A program made the translations under genes and the position numbers. Below, piece after piece: positions 1 to 8,767 of a DNA stretch of 64,000 nucleotides. The notes beneath the pieces were generated by a model, which worked only from the letters and a program-made list of their open reading frames with translations, was not told the origin of the DNA and did not search any database. Every line of letters begins with the position of its first letter. The first letter of the stretch is position 1. The DNA is from JBHIKY01 sp042139015. Lineage in GTDB: Bacteria > Bacillota > Bacilli > Bacillales > Marinococcaceae. The DNA lies in contig NZ_JBHIKY010000002.1 in NCBI RefSeq assembly GCF_042139015.1, forward strand, positions 242,845 to 306,844, read 5' to 3'.

Positions 1-165
1 GATGGAAAATCGTATCTGCTTATCACCAATGGCATACACCCAGGAAATTGCCCGGACTGCCGGACCGCCTGTTTCATGATCTACAGTAGATACCGCGACA
101 TACCTTTCCTGCTGCAAATATGTCTGCAGCTCCGTACTTAATGAAGTTTCTACTCTGTTTGCCAT
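1..165 (-). CDS. Pyridoxamine 5'-phosphate oxidase-like protein (5' part only)
   Basis: The first 55 codons of a leftward gene that runs off the left edge. The visible protein starts MANRVETSLSTELQTYL and continues with a strand-rich segment around VAVSTVDHETGGPAVR and AISWVYA, which looks like the split-barrel flavin-binding fold of the pyridoxamine 5'-phosphate oxidase family. An AGGTCAGG stretch lies upstream of the ATG as a ribosome site. In B. subtilis ylaL, a protein of this type, lies close to ylaI, so this may be its orthologue. That is inferred from fold and synteny; the substrate is unknown. Confidence 0.6.
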   Translation of the reverse strand, partial: MANRVETSLSTELQTYLQQERYVAVSTVDHETGGPAVRAISWVYAIGDKQIRFSI

Positions 166-368
166 GTCCTGACCTCCTGTCCCGTAACTTTAAAGCCCAA
201 AGCTGCCTGGTTCTTATGACAGCTCTTATTTAAATAATACGACATAATACCGTAAAAATCCTTTCCCCATATTTATTTTTTCTATTTTTGTCCCCATTCA
301 TACGTTACATTTAACATGTTATACTAAAATGGCATGTTCGCCCTATGTGACATTGGAGTGTGAAAACA

Positions 369-569
369 ATGAAGGTAAAATGTGTCATTTGTGATACTAT
401 TAATGATTTAAATGATCGATCCCCCCAGGCAAAGAAGCTTCGTAATCGTCCAATTCACACTTATATGTGTGAGGAATGCGAAGAACGAATTAAAGTACGA
501 ACCCAGGAAAGAAGGGATACCGGGCACTTTCATCTTTACCGGGATCCGAAAAAAGACGATGACTGGTAA
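369..569 (+). CDS. ylaI: YlaI family small zinc-finger-like protein (DUF2197)
   Basis: A 66-residue protein with two CxxC pairs (CVIC near residue 5 and CEEC near residue 34) that probably bind zinc. The core AKKLRNRPIHTYMCEEC and the ending DDW match what I remember of B. subtilis YlaI. I chose the ATG at 369, eight bases after GGAGTG, over an in-frame GTG at 360 that lies inside the ribosome site. The gene is monocistronic: a terminator follows at 599-629. Function unknown; a nucleic-acid or protein-binding zinc ribbon is an inference. Confidence 0.85.
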   Translation: MKVKCVICDTINDLNDRSPQAKKLRNRPIHTYMCEECEERIKVRTQERRDTGHFHLYRDPKKDDDW

Positions 570-598
570 AGAATAAGTCCTTTAATACCTGATATAGA

Positions 599-629
599 AG
601 AGCCCTGGCGTGCAGCCGGGCTCTTTTTA
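599..629 (+). terminator. Intrinsic terminator after ylaI
   Basis: Stem AGAGCCC/GGGCTCT followed by CTTTTTAT. It also lies just beyond the end of the opposing truncated kinase gene. Confidence 0.85.
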
Positions 630-674
630 TATTGTGTCCTTTATCCAGCGGTCCACCCCGCCTTCGCAAGAACA

Positions 675-1106
675 TCAGCAAAAGTTACTGCGTCCGTTTT
701 CAGGGGTTTCCTCCATTCCGGAAGGAAATTCCGAATCAATGACTGCCCCCCTGCGACGCTCCATAATGAAAAATTCTCTTCCTGCCACCGTTGAGTCCTC
801 ACAATACAAATACGGCCTGGGTGCCAGTGGAAATAAGGGATGCAGCGCCTTGAGAACCTCACTTTCCCTTTTCATATTATGTGCTTTTTCTGCCACTGGA
901 CCGAGTGGCGGCCTCCTGAGAACAGCTTCCCAGGAGCCTTTCTTCAGAAGGTAGGTTAAATTAGAATGTCCGGATGGAAATTGCTCAATAGTTAGTGGAT
1001 CTTCTGGTAGATCATTCAGGTGATTGTGAAGAAAATTTTCAAGCCGTGATACATTCAGCTCCTCCCCTTTGCGTACAGCAATGGTTTCGGGAGATTGACT
1101 ATTCAT
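675..1106 (-). pseudogene. APH/choline-kinase-like phosphotransferase, truncated to its N-lobe
   Basis: Last gene of the acyl-CoA operon. Its ATG overlaps the stop of the thioesterase gene and has a GGAGG site. The 143 residues show the N-lobe of the aminoglycoside-phosphotransferase-like family linked to acyl-CoA dehydrogenases (ACAD10/ACAD11 type): a loop at FPSGHSNLTYLL, then EAVLRRPPLG, then an acidic helix KRESEVLKAL. Family members are about 350 residues. The catalytic HGD loop and the metal-binding DxD segment are absent, and the reading frame stops just before the ylaI terminator. This is probably a 3' deletion and a non-functional kinase. The alternative frame (AVTFADVLAKAGW) does not restore a recognisable C-lobe. 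Confidence 0.7.
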
Positions 1107-1518
1107 TATTTGAAACCTCCAATGTATCCTCCTTCATGTCTTCCAGCTTTTTTCTCATATCATGCGGAATCTTTTCTGACTTCTCATTTTCAAAATTAAA
1201 ATGAACGATGACTGCTTTTGCCTTTGCAATTAATCCTCTTTCACTTGAAATCTCATGAGACAGTTCAAAACTCGAATTTCCGATTTGAGTTACTGTTGTT
1301 TTAATGTGCAGCGTTTCATCAAAATATGCCTGCTGGATATAGTCGCACGTGGTAGAAGCAAGAATAAACGGCCAGTCACTAATTTCCATGCTCGAGCCGA
1401 GTTGCCTGAAACATTCGACTCTTGCTTCTTCAAGGTAAATAAAATAACTGATGTTACTAACGTGGCCCAGACCATCCGTTTCAAATACTCTGACCTTTAC
1501 CTTCCATTCATGTGCCAT
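1099..1518 (-). CDS. Acyl-CoA thioesterase, hotdog fold (4HBT type)
   Basis: 139 residues. The N-terminal VFETDGLGHVSNISYFIYLEEAR is the typical 4-hydroxybenzoyl-CoA thioesterase motif, with the Asp and the N-x-x-Y segment at the active site. It would hydrolyse acyl-CoA thioesters in the cytosol. It sits in the beta-oxidation-like operon, 15 bases after the enoyl-CoA hydratase gene and overlapping the truncated kinase gene. GGGGAC lies upstream of the ATG. The chain-length or hydroxyacyl preference cannot be read from the sequence. Confidence 0.85.
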   Translation of the reverse strand: MAHEWKVKVRVFETDGLGHVSNISYFIYLEEARVECFRQLGSSMEISDWPFILASTTCDYIQQAYFDETLHIKTTVTQIGNSSFELSHEISSERGLIAKAKAVIVHFNFENEKSEKIPHDMRKKLEDMKEDTLEVSNNE

Positions 1519-1533
1519 TATTATGTCCCCTTT

Positions 1534-2316
1534 TTAATTATGCTTAAAGGAAGGATTTCTCTTTTCGAAAAATGCCTGAACCCCTTCTTGTATATCCTCT
1601 GTTTGAAATACCTCCACAAATAAATCCATTTCCTGTTTAATGCCTTCGTCTAAAGGCAGCTGCAAACCATCGTCAACTGACTTCTTAATCCTCGAAAGAG
1701 CCTCAAGTGATTGAGAGGTTATATGCGATGCCGCCTGAATGGCCATCTCCATTCCTTCTCCCTTTGGTACAACTTTGTTTACCAGACCTATTCGTTCAGC
1801 TTCCTCTGCATCCACCGGCTCTCCGCCAAACATCATCTCTTTAGCTTTCGCCGGGCCGATCAGCCTTGGCAGCCGCTGCGTGCCGCCGCCCCCTGGAAAT
1901 AAACCAAGCTTCACCTCCGGAAGTCCAATCTCGGCATGCTCCTCTGCAATCCTCATATCGCATGCTAACGCAAGTTCACAGCCCCCGCCGAAGGTCATGC
2001 CGTTCAGCACGGCGATGGTTGGTTTGGGGAGAGATGCAAAATCGTTTAACATTTCATGAGTTTTCATTATTTCCTTTTTCATCTCCGGATTACCCATTAA
2101 TTGAGGAAATTCTTTTATATCTGCTCCGGCAATAAACGCTTTTTCTCCCGCCCCTGTCAGAATTACACATATAACCTCTCGATCTCGGCGCAGGTCAAAT
2201 GATATTTCTGCAAGTTCCTTCTGTACTTGTTTGTTCATCACATTTAAGGGAGGGTTAGAGATGGTTATAACTGCTACTCCATTTTCCTTTTCAGCGGTAA
2301 CAAGTTGATTTTTCAT
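1534..2316 (-). CDS. Enoyl-CoA hydratase/isomerase family protein
   Basis: 260 residues, usual crotonase length. The oxyanion-hole segment AFIAGADIKEF and the loop GLPEVKLGLFPGGGGTQRL, carrying the catalytic-type glutamate, are intact. It would hydrate 2-enoyl-CoA to 3-hydroxyacyl-CoA, which suits the 3-hydroxyacyl-CoA dehydrogenase gene directly upstream: stop TGA and start ATG are back to back. GGAGG lies seven bases before the ATG. Which acyl chain is used is unknown. Confidence 0.92.
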   Translation of the reverse strand: MKNQLVTAEKENGVAVITISNPPLNVMNKQVQKELAEISFDLRRDREVICVILTGAGEKAFIAGADIKEFPQLMGNPEMKKEIMKTHEMLNDFASLPKPTIAVLNGMTFGGGCELALACDMRIAEEHAEIGLPEVKLGLFPGGGGTQRLPRLIGPAKAKEMMFGGEPVDAEEAERIGLVNKVVPKGEGMEMAIQAASHITSQSLEALSRIKKSVDDGLQLPLDEGIKQEMDLFVEVFQTEDIQEGVQAFFEKRNPSFKHN

Positions 2317-3198
2317 TCAATGGCCTCCTTCAGTGGAATAGTTATACCAGCCTTTTCCCGTTTTTCTTCCGAGCTCCCCGGCTTTCACCTTCTTTTCAAT
2401 AGATGGGGCAGGTTTATCAGCTGGGTCTCCTGTTTCATAATAGAGCTGCATATTAGCGTCATACATAACGTCAATACCCGACAAATCAGCAAGCGCAAAC
2501 GGACCGATGGGATGATTTAATGCTTTTTCACAAATCAAGTCAATATCTTTAAAGTCAGCATAGCCTTCCTCGTAAAGAAACATCGCTTCTTTGGAGAGTG
2601 CAAACAAAATCCGGTTAGCTATAAATCCATAGATTTCTTTTTGCAGCAGTACTCCGGTCCGCCCGATCCGTTCACATATTCCCATCGCAAGCTGGGCAGT
2701 CTCTTCTGATGTCTGTGCACTTTTTACCACTTCGACACAATCCATAATCAGCGGAGGGAAAAAGAAGTGCATATTGCATATTTTCTCAGGACGTGATGCT
2801 GCTTCTGCTATTTTTGAATTAACAATCGTTGAACTGTTCGAAGCAAACACGGCTTCCGGAGGGGCATGTTTCTCAAGTTTTCGAAATACTTCTTTTTTTA
2901 TATCAAGCCTTTCAATGACTGCTTCGATCACAAAATCTGTCTGCTGTACTGCCTGCTGGAAATCTGTAGTCAAATGAAGGTGGGAAAATGCTGTTTCCAT
3001 TTCATTTTCAGTAATTTTTGATTTTTTGACCCAGCGGTTCATCAACTCCTGCAGCTTTAACTCTGCCTGTTGAAGGGCATCTTTGTTAATATCCTGGAGT
3101 GTCGTATTTATCCCTGCAAGTGCACAAAGCATCGCAATTTGGTGACCCATTGATCCTGCTCCAATGATTGTTATTTTCTTTACATCTGCTGCTTTCAA
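2317..3198 (-). CDS. 3-hydroxyacyl-CoA dehydrogenase
   Basis: 293 residues with an N-terminal NAD-binding Rossmann motif GAGSMGHQIAMLCALAG and the family sequence FASNSSTI, then MHFFFPP and HPIGPFALADLSGIDV in the C-terminal helical domain. The start is TTG at 3198, with GGGGAGG upstream. It oxidises 3-hydroxyacyl-CoA with NAD. The ending GRKTGKGWYNY is typical of the short bacterial HBDH-type enzymes. It lies in the operon between the TetR and hydratase genes. Confidence 0.92.
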   Translation of the reverse strand: MKAADVKKITIIGAGSMGHQIAMLCALAGINTTLQDINKDALQQAELKLQELMNRWVKKSKITENEMETAFSHLHLTTDFQQAVQQTDFVIEAVIERLDIKKEVFRKLEKHAPPEAVFASNSSTIVNSKIAEAASRPEKICNMHFFFPPLIMDCVEVVKSAQTSEETAQLAMGICERIGRTGVLLQKEIYGFIANRILFALSKEAMFLYEEGYADFKDIDLICEKALNHPIGPFALADLSGIDVMYDANMQLYYETGDPADKPAPSIEKKVKAGELGRKTGKGWYNYSTEGGH

Positions 3199-3233
3199 TG
3201 CTCTGCCTCCCCATTAATTTTTATTTAAATAAT

Positions 3234-3794
3234 TCAGGTATTGATCCCTTCGAGAATCATGTTGACGTAGATCTGTGCAATCTCTATATCTGATTTTTCA
3301 CCGTCGGGATGAAACCACTGATACGTCCAGTTACAAGAACCGAGAATGCCGAGCGTAACAATATCAGCCTCGAGGTCTTTTCTGAACTCTCCAGCTTTGA
3401 TTCCTTCAACTATCACTTGTTTCATTCCTAAGCGTATCTGATCTCGTTTTGGGCGGACTTCCTCTAGATGCTTATCACTCAAATGTCGGATTTCTCGAAA
3501 AAATACGCGTGCGCTCCTCCCCTGTGGAGCAATATTTGATATAAGCATGTGTACAAGTCTTTCAAGTTTTTTTCTGCTGCTAGCCGGGCAGTTCATAATG
3601 TGCTTCTGTTCTTTTAATAAATGGTCAATATACCTGCTGTGAATCGTCATGAGCACCTGTTCTTTGCTTGTGAAATAATAATAAAAAGTCCCTTTCGTTA
3701 CATCAAGACGATCTGTAATTTCTTGAATGGACGTTTCAGTGAAGCCTTGTTCTTCAAAAAGGGCAATACTAGCTTTCAATATTTCTTCTTTCAT
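3234..3794 (-). CDS. TetR/AcrR family transcriptional regulator
   Basis: 186 residues. The N-terminal helix-turn-helix around TSIQEITDRLDVTKGTFYYYF is canonical TetR, and a ligand-binding helical domain follows. It is encoded inside the acyl-CoA operon between the SDR and hydroxyacyl-CoA dehydrogenase genes, so it probably represses the operon and responds to an acyl-CoA. A near-palindromic site ahead of the first gene (6006-6023) is the best candidate operator. GAGGAGAC precedes the ATG. The inducer is unknown. Confidence 0.92.
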   Translation of the reverse strand: MKEEILKASIALFEEQGFTETSIQEITDRLDVTKGTFYYYFTSKEQVLMTIHSRYIDHLLKEQKHIMNCPASSRKKLERLVHMLISNIAPQGRSARVFFREIRHLSDKHLEEVRPKRDQIRLGMKQVIVEGIKAGEFRKDLEADIVTLGILGSCNWTYQWFHPDGEKSDIEIAQIYVNMILEGINT

Positions 3795-3938
3795 GATTTG
3801 TCTCCTCAGGCTCTTTTCATTGTTTCTACGCTAATTCTAATCTTGAAACCCAGTTATCTGTACATTCGGGATTTCTACCAGGATATTGCTTTCTCCATGG
3901 ACGATTCATTGCAGGAATTCCTCCTCGAAAATCAATAT

Positions 3939-4715
3939 CTATAAAGCATTCATACCACCGTCCACTGCCAAAATTTCACCGGTCACGTAATCGGATGCTG
4001 CAGATGCCAGAAACAAAGCTGCACCCATCATATCCTCCTCCCCTCCAAAGCGTCGAAGAGGGGTACGGTCGATGATCATATCCCCTCCCATTTCCAGTAC
4101 ACCTTCTGACATTTTAGTCGGGAAAAATCCAGGGGCTATGGCATTAACATGCACATTATCCGGTCCCCATTTTGCAGCGAGATCTTTTGTCAGTGTAACA
4201 ATGGCGCCTTTGCTCGTATTATATCCCACCGCATCGAGAAATCGAGGATCCGCTCCATTCAAACCAGCCACAGACGTAATATTAATAATTTTCCCTGATT
4301 TTTGATCGACCATATGCTTTCCAGCAGCCTTCGCCATGAGAAAAGCGCCAGTAACATTTACGTTCATCACCTTCTGCCAGGCTTCCAGCGGCATTTCAAG
4401 TGCTGGTGCCCCCCAGGAAGACCCGCTGTTGTTTACGAGAATATCGATGCTTTGAAAAGCTTCCAGTGTTTCCTTCACTACCCGGTGGACCTGTTCTTCA
4501 TCGGTCACGTCACACGGAAGCGCAAGAACGTTTCCCCCTTTTTCAGCTATTTCTTCTGCCGCTTCCTCACAGGCCTGGACTTTCCGAGAACAAATCACTA
4601 CGTTTGCCCCAGCTTCAGAATATGCCTGAGCTATTTGTCTGCCTAATCCACGGCCTCCCCCTGTCACAATCGCTGTCTTTCCTTCTAAACTGAAAAGTTT
4701 CTGAAAAATACTCAT
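3939..4715 (-). CDS. Short-chain dehydrogenase/reductase (SDR)
   Basis: 258 residues from the ATG at 4715, chosen over an ATG at 4748 because AAAGGAGGAAAAA sits directly before it. Cofactor motif TGGGRGLG near residue 14, NNSG, and the catalytic Y-x3-K in YNTSKG are present. Classical SDR, probably NAD(P)-dependent oxidation or reduction of a hydroxy/oxo-acyl compound. It lies 34 bases after the acyl-CoA dehydrogenase gene, which suggests cotranscription. The C-terminal GEILAVDGGMNAL is typical. Confidence 0.92.
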   Translation of the reverse strand: MSIFQKLFSLEGKTAIVTGGGRGLGRQIAQAYSEAGANVVICSRKVQACEEAAEEIAEKGGNVLALPCDVTDEEQVHRVVKETLEAFQSIDILVNNSGSSWGAPALEMPLEAWQKVMNVNVTGAFLMAKAAGKHMVDQKSGKIINITSVAGLNGADPRFLDAVGYNTSKGAIVTLTKDLAAKWGPDNVHVNAIAPGFFPTKMSEGVLEMGGDMIIDRTPLRRFGGEEDMMGAALFLASAASDYVTGEILAVDGGMNAL

Positions 4716-4749
4716 TTTTTCCTCCTTTTGAAATGTTAAAGTCCTCAAT

Positions 4750-5985
4750 TTATTGATACAGCTCTGCTTCTCTTAAAGCTGCCTGATTACGCAGCTCAAG
4801 TTTTGCTACGGCCCGGCGGTGCACTTCATCTGGGCCGTCTGCAAGTCTTAGGGTCCGGATTGCCGCATAGCTTGCTGCAAGAGGGAAATCTTCACTTACT
4901 CCCGCCGCCCCCAGAGCTTGAATTGCACGGTCAATTACCTTTAATGCCATGCTCGGAGCCACAACCTTTATCATGGCAATTTCTTTGCGTGCTTCTTTAT
5001 TACCTGCTTTGTCCATCCTATCTGCAGCTTTTAACACGAGAAGCCGAGCCTGTTCAATCTCGATTCTAGAATCAGCGATCCATTCCCGGATCACACCCTG
5101 ACTCGAAAGTTTCTTAGCGAATGCCGTCCTTTCTTCCACACGTTCACACAGGATTTCCAAGGCTCGCTCAGCGGCGCCGATGGTTCTCATACAGTGATGA
5201 ATTCTGCCTGGCCCGAGCCGCCCCTGGGCAATTTCAAAGCCTCGCCCTTCTCCCAGGAGTATATTTTCCTTTGGCACTCTGACATTAGTAAATGTAATTT
5301 CTGCATGCCCATGCGGTGCATCATCATAGCCAAATACCGGAAGCATCCGCTCTACTTTCACACCTGCAGTATTCATTGGAACTAAAATCATTGACTGCTG
5401 CCTGTGCCGTACTGCCTCTGGATCCGTTTTGCCCATAAAAATAAGTATTTCACAGCGAGGGTCTCCTGCCCCTGACGACCACCATTTGCGGCCGTTCAGA
5501 ACGTATTCATTTCCATCCTTTTGTATGGAAGATTCAATATTAGCAGCATCCGAAGAAGCAACCGCCGGTTCTGTCATGCAAAAAGCAGATCGTATGCTCC
5601 CTTCTAATAAAGGAGTGAGCCATTTATGTTTCTGCTGCTCCGTTCCGTACCTTTCCAGCACCTCCATGTTTCCGGTGTCCGGAGCATTACAGTTAAATAC
5701 CTCCGGCGCGATCGAGGAGCGCCCCATAATTTCACAGAGCGGTGCGTATTCTAGGTTGGTCAATCCTCTGCCGCGTTCGCTGTCAGGCAAGAATAGGTTC
5801 CAAAGTTCAGCAGTCTTCGCTTTTTCTTTCAAATCTTCCATAACTTCAGGAATGTTGGCAAAACTGTCCAGGCTTCGATTAAGCTGCTGCTTGTAAAGAA
5901 TTTCATTTGGATAAATATGATCAGTCATGAATGTTGAAAGCTTATCACGCAGATCCTGCACCTTTGCAGAATAAGAAAAGTCCAT
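4750..5985 (-). CDS. Acyl-CoA dehydrogenase, ACAD10/11-like
   Basis: 411 residues, first gene of the leftward operon, with TTTGGAGGG before the ATG. FAD/acyl-CoA dehydrogenase features are clear: FCMTEPAVASSDAANIESS, GRKWWSSGAG, and the ending RLADGPDEVHR. These resemble the dehydrogenase domain of ACAD10/ACAD11. In animals that domain is linked to a kinase domain and acts on 4-hydroxyacyl chains. Here a related kinase gene lies at the operon end but is truncated. Substrate assignment is inference only. Confidence 0.9.
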   Translation of the reverse strand: MDFSYSAKVQDLRDKLSTFMTDHIYPNEILYKQQLNRSLDSFANIPEVMEDLKEKAKTAELWNLFLPDSERGRGLTNLEYAPLCEIMGRSSIAPEVFNCNAPDTGNMEVLERYGTEQQKHKWLTPLLEGSIRSAFCMTEPAVASSDAANIESSIQKDGNEYVLNGRKWWSSGAGDPRCEILIFMGKTDPEAVRHRQQSMILVPMNTAGVKVERMLPVFGYDDAPHGHAEITFTNVRVPKENILLGEGRGFEIAQGRLGPGRIHHCMRTIGAAERALEILCERVEERTAFAKKLSSQGVIREWIADSRIEIEQARLLVLKAADRMDKAGNKEARKEIAMIKVVAPSMALKVIDRAIQALGAAGVSEDFPLAASYAAIRTLRLADGPDEVHRRAVAKLELRNQAALREAELYQ

Positions 5986-6005
5986 CTAATCCCTCCAAAT
6001 AGTAA

Positions 6006-6023
6006 ATACTAACCGGTCGGTAT
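6006..6023. promoter_or_regulatory. Putative operator of the acyl-CoA operon
   Basis: ATACTAACCGGTCGGTAT is an 18-base near-palindrome centred on ACCGGT, with only two positions in each arm breaking symmetry. It lies 20 bases ahead of the acyl-CoA dehydrogenase start. TetR family sites are often of this size and symmetry, and a TetR gene is in the operon. Confidence 0.6.
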
Positions 6024-6081
6024 GTTGGTAAGAAAAGAGACCAGCTCCCTTCAATCAATGAAAAAAGCTGGCATTGCCATT

Positions 6082-6110
6082 ACTATATCTTACCTTTTCT
6101 GAAAATTCAA
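6082..6110 (-). promoter_or_regulatory. Putative sigma-A promoter of the acyl-CoA operon
   Basis: On the minus strand TTGAAT (6105-6110) and TATAGT (6082-6087) are separated by 17 bases. The candidate operator lies about 60 bases downstream of the -10 box, in the leader. Confidence 0.5.
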
Positions 6111-6130
6111 TGGATTCTGCGTTCTATAAA

Positions 6131-6257
6131 CGGAAGGCGGCGACTCCCGTTGGGGTCAGCGAAGTCTGAAAATCCATTATGACGAAGCTTCGCTGAGGCT
6201 GAATTAGTTGAAGACAAGCCCCTCGGAAAGCGTCCGCCTGCAGGGATGAAATCAACA
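6131..6257 (+). repeat. Bacillaceae-type intergenic repeat, copy 1
   Basis: Starts CGGAAGGCGGCGACT and ends CCGCCTGCAGGGATGAAAT. Nearly the same sequence recurs at 33056-33178, and a diverged longer relative lies at 17591-17768. The ends carry the inverted word AGGCGG/CCGCCT, and the middle holds the palindrome CGAAGCTTCG. It resembles repeats I remember from many Bacillaceae genomes; function unknown. Confidence 0.8.
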
Positions 6258-6274
6258 AATGCTTTCTTATTCTT

Positions 6275-6325
6275 AAAAAAATACCATGGTCACCATCTGC
6301 AGGGATGGCGTCCATGGTATTTTTT
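6275..6325. terminator. Bidirectional terminator downstream of ylaH
   Basis: Perfect stem AAAAAATACCATGG/CCATGGTATTTTTT with an inner CCATC/GATGG helix. The A and T runs give a terminator on both strands; for the leftward ylaH transcript it lies just after the stop. Confidence 0.85.
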
Positions 6326-6355
6326 AAGGGCTTTTGATACAGCCTCTTTCATGTT

Positions 6356-6724
6356 TTATCCCTGCATGGTTTCCTGCTGGTCGGCTTCGCGCTGCTCTCG
6401 TTTATGCTTTCGAAGCCGAACTTTATATATAAGCAGTACAATTCCTGCAGCAATTAGTGATTCTACGACAGCCATACCGACAGCGAAAATAGTTAGTGGA
6501 ATAGCTCCAATCAACAAGGCAGTATACACTATCACATTTTTTAAAAGCGGAAGTTTCCGCGCGAAGCCGAGATTAAATACGACAACGCACATAATGACGA
6601 CCGCTGCATACAGCAGAAACATACCAGTAGTAGGGTAGTTATGCACCTGCAGTAGACCTGCCGCCCAGCTTAATTGGTCGCGGCTGATATCAAGGTCATT
6701 CACATTTGCGGCTGCGATCACCAT
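6356..6724 (-). CDS. ylaH: YlaH-like membrane protein
   Basis: 122 residues with about three predicted membrane segments (near residues 33-52, 62-80 and 83-100) and a basic tail RLRKHKREQREADQQ. The segment LGFARKLPLLKNVIVY matches my memory of YlaH, and its place next to typA and ylaF agrees. GAGGTG lies eight bases before the ATG. Function unknown; inner membrane location is inferred from hydrophobicity. Confidence 0.8.
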   Translation of the reverse strand: MVIAAANVNDLDISRDQLSWAAGLLQVHNYPTTGMFLLYAAVVIMCVVVFNLGFARKLPLLKNVIVYTALLIGAIPLTIFAVGMAVVESLIAAGIVLLIYKVRLRKHKREQREADQQETMQG

Positions 6725-6751
6725 GATCCGTTCACCTCATTATATTAACAT

Positions 6752-8611
6752 TTACGTCGTAGGTGAAGCTTCTGCATTTTTCTTCGCCAGCTTCGCCCGT
6801 TTTTCTTCCCGTTCTCTTGTGCTCTTGTCGAGAATTTTTTTACGGAGCCTGATTGATTCCGGAGTGACTTCACAATACTCGTCATCATTTAAATATTCGA
6901 GAGCTTCTTCGAGTGTCAAGAGGCGCGGCCTCTTCATCGTTACCGTGCTGTCTTTTGTGGCAGAGCGGACATTTGTCTGTTGTTTTGCTTTTACAATATT
7001 GACTGTCAAATCATTGTCACGTGTATGCTCGCCGACAATCATTCCAGCGTAGATTTCTGTCCCCGGCTCAACAAATAAGGTGCCTCGGTCTTCTACCTGC
7101 ATCATACCATAAGGTGTGGTTTTTCCTGCTTCCATGGAAACGAGCACTCCCTGCCGGCGTCCTCCAACCTGCCCGGCATGAGCGGGCTTATAACCGTCAA
7201 AGGTATGGTTGAGAATCCCGTAGCCCTTTGTCTGTGCCATAAACTCAGTTGAATACCCTATCAGCCCACGTGAAGGAACCATAAAGTCCATACGCACCTG
7301 ACCATCACCTTTGTTCACCATATCGAGCATTTCGCCTTTACGTTCCCCGAGTGATTCCATGATGTTGCCGGTGTAATCCTCCGGAACATCGACCTGCACT
7401 CGTTCGACAGGCTCAGAAACGACACCGTCTATTTCTTTAATGATTACTTCCGGTTTGGATACCTGCAGCTCATAGCCTTCCCGGCGCATATTTTCAATTA
7501 AAATTGATAAATGGAGCTCACCGCGTCCGGACACAGTCCAAACGTCAGGTGAATTTGTCTGCTCTACACGAAGACTTACATCTGTCTCCAGCTGAGTAAG
7601 GAGCCGCTCTTCCAGCTTGCGGCTTGTCACTTTATCTCCTTCCCGGCCTGCAAATGGACTGTTATTTACTAGAAATGTCATTTGCAGTGTTGGTTCATCT
7701 ATACGAAGAGGCGGAAGCGCCTCCTGATGTTCAGTCGGACAGATGGTTTCCCCAACATTAATATCCTCTATTCCGGCAATCGCAATTAAATCACCAGCTT
7801 CTGCTTTATCAATTTCCATTCGTTTTAAACCCATAAACCCGAACAGCTTCGTTACTCTAAAGTTTTTCGTGCTGCCGTCCCGTTTAATGAGTGTTGCCTG
7901 ATCTCCAGTTTTCAACGTTCCGCGAAAAACACGGCCTACCCCAATCCGTCCAAGGTAATCATTGTAATCAAGCATCGTTACTTGAAATTGGAAAGGATCA
8001 TCACTGTTATCCACTGGGGCAGGTACATTATTTACAATCATTTCAAACAGCACATTCATGTTGTCATCCTGTTTTTCCGGATTTCTGCTTGCTGTACCGT
8101 TAATGGCAGAGGCATATACAACTGGAAAATCAAGCTGATCCTCGTCTGCACCAAGCTCGATAAACAAATCGAGCACTTCATCGACCACTTCCTCCGGTCT
8201 TGCCATGTCTCTGTCAATTTTATTAACTACTACAAGAGGTGTCAGCTTCTGTTCCAGCGCTTTTTTCAACACAAATCTGGTCTGCGGCATGCATCCCTCG
8301 TACGCATCCACAACAAGCAGGACACCGTCTACCATTTTTAAGATCCGTTCTACTTCTCCTCCAAAATCGGCGTGACCCGGAGTATCCATGATGTTGATAC
8401 GTTTATCCTCATAGCGTACCGCGGTGTTCTTTGCTAAAATTGTAATACCGCGCTCACGTTCAATGTCATTGCTGTCCATCGCGCGTTCATCCACCTGTTC
8501 GTTTTCCCGGAAGGTGCCGGACTGCTTCAAAAGCTCATCCACTAGTGTCGTTTTCCCGTGGTCAACGTGGGCAATGATCGCAATGTTTCTTAAATCTGTT
8601 CTTAATTTCAT
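6752..8611 (-). CDS. typA: Translational GTPase TypA/BipA
   Basis: 619 residues, full length. G1 HVDHGKTTL, the G2 loop ERGITILAKNT, G3 DTPGHADF and G4 NKIDR are all present, followed by EF-G-like domains and the BipA-specific C-terminal domain (around TPYGMMQVEDRGTLFVEPG). TypA binds the ribosome and helps 50S assembly and stress growth. It is transcribed leftward, 27 bases ahead of ylaH, so the two probably share a transcript. The tail KKNAEASPTT is lineage-specific. Confidence 0.97.
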   Translation of the reverse strand: MKLRTDLRNIAIIAHVDHGKTTLVDELLKQSGTFRENEQVDERAMDSNDIERERGITILAKNTAVRYEDKRINIMDTPGHADFGGEVERILKMVDGVLLVVDAYEGCMPQTRFVLKKALEQKLTPLVVVNKIDRDMARPEEVVDEVLDLFIELGADEDQLDFPVVYASAINGTASRNPEKQDDNMNVLFEMIVNNVPAPVDNSDDPFQFQVTMLDYNDYLGRIGVGRVFRGTLKTGDQATLIKRDGSTKNFRVTKLFGFMGLKRMEIDKAEAGDLIAIAGIEDINVGETICPTEHQEALPPLRIDEPTLQMTFLVNNSPFAGREGDKVTSRKLEERLLTQLETDVSLRVEQTNSPDVWTVSGRGELHLSILIENMRREGYELQVSKPEVIIKEIDGVVSEPVERVQVDVPEDYTGNIMESLGERKGEMLDMVNKGDGQVRMDFMVPSRGLIGYSTEFMAQTKGYGILNHTFDGYKPAHAGQVGGRRQGVLVSMEAGKTTPYGMMQVEDRGTLFVEPGTEIYAGMIVGEHTRDNDLTVNIVKAKQQTNVRSATKDSTVTMKRPRLLTLEEALEYLNDDEYCEVTPESIRLRKKILDKSTREREEKRAKLAKKNAEASPTT

Positions 8612-8767
8612 TCTTTCTTAATCTCTCCTATCCTTTACGTGCACTTCCTCAACTAACCAAGTATATCACATATGAATACTTTACACACTTTTTCGAACAC
8701 TTTTCATTTCTTCCTATTCATTGTACACTTAAATACGAGGAATTAATCTTCACTGGCAGGTGAATCC

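Noticed and set aside
6124..6315. Shared protein-like frame (AFRGACLQLIQPQRSFV) at 6124-6315 and 32967-33218
   Set aside because: The similarity comes from the intergenic repeat DNA; there is no ribosome site and copies differ by frame-breaking changes.
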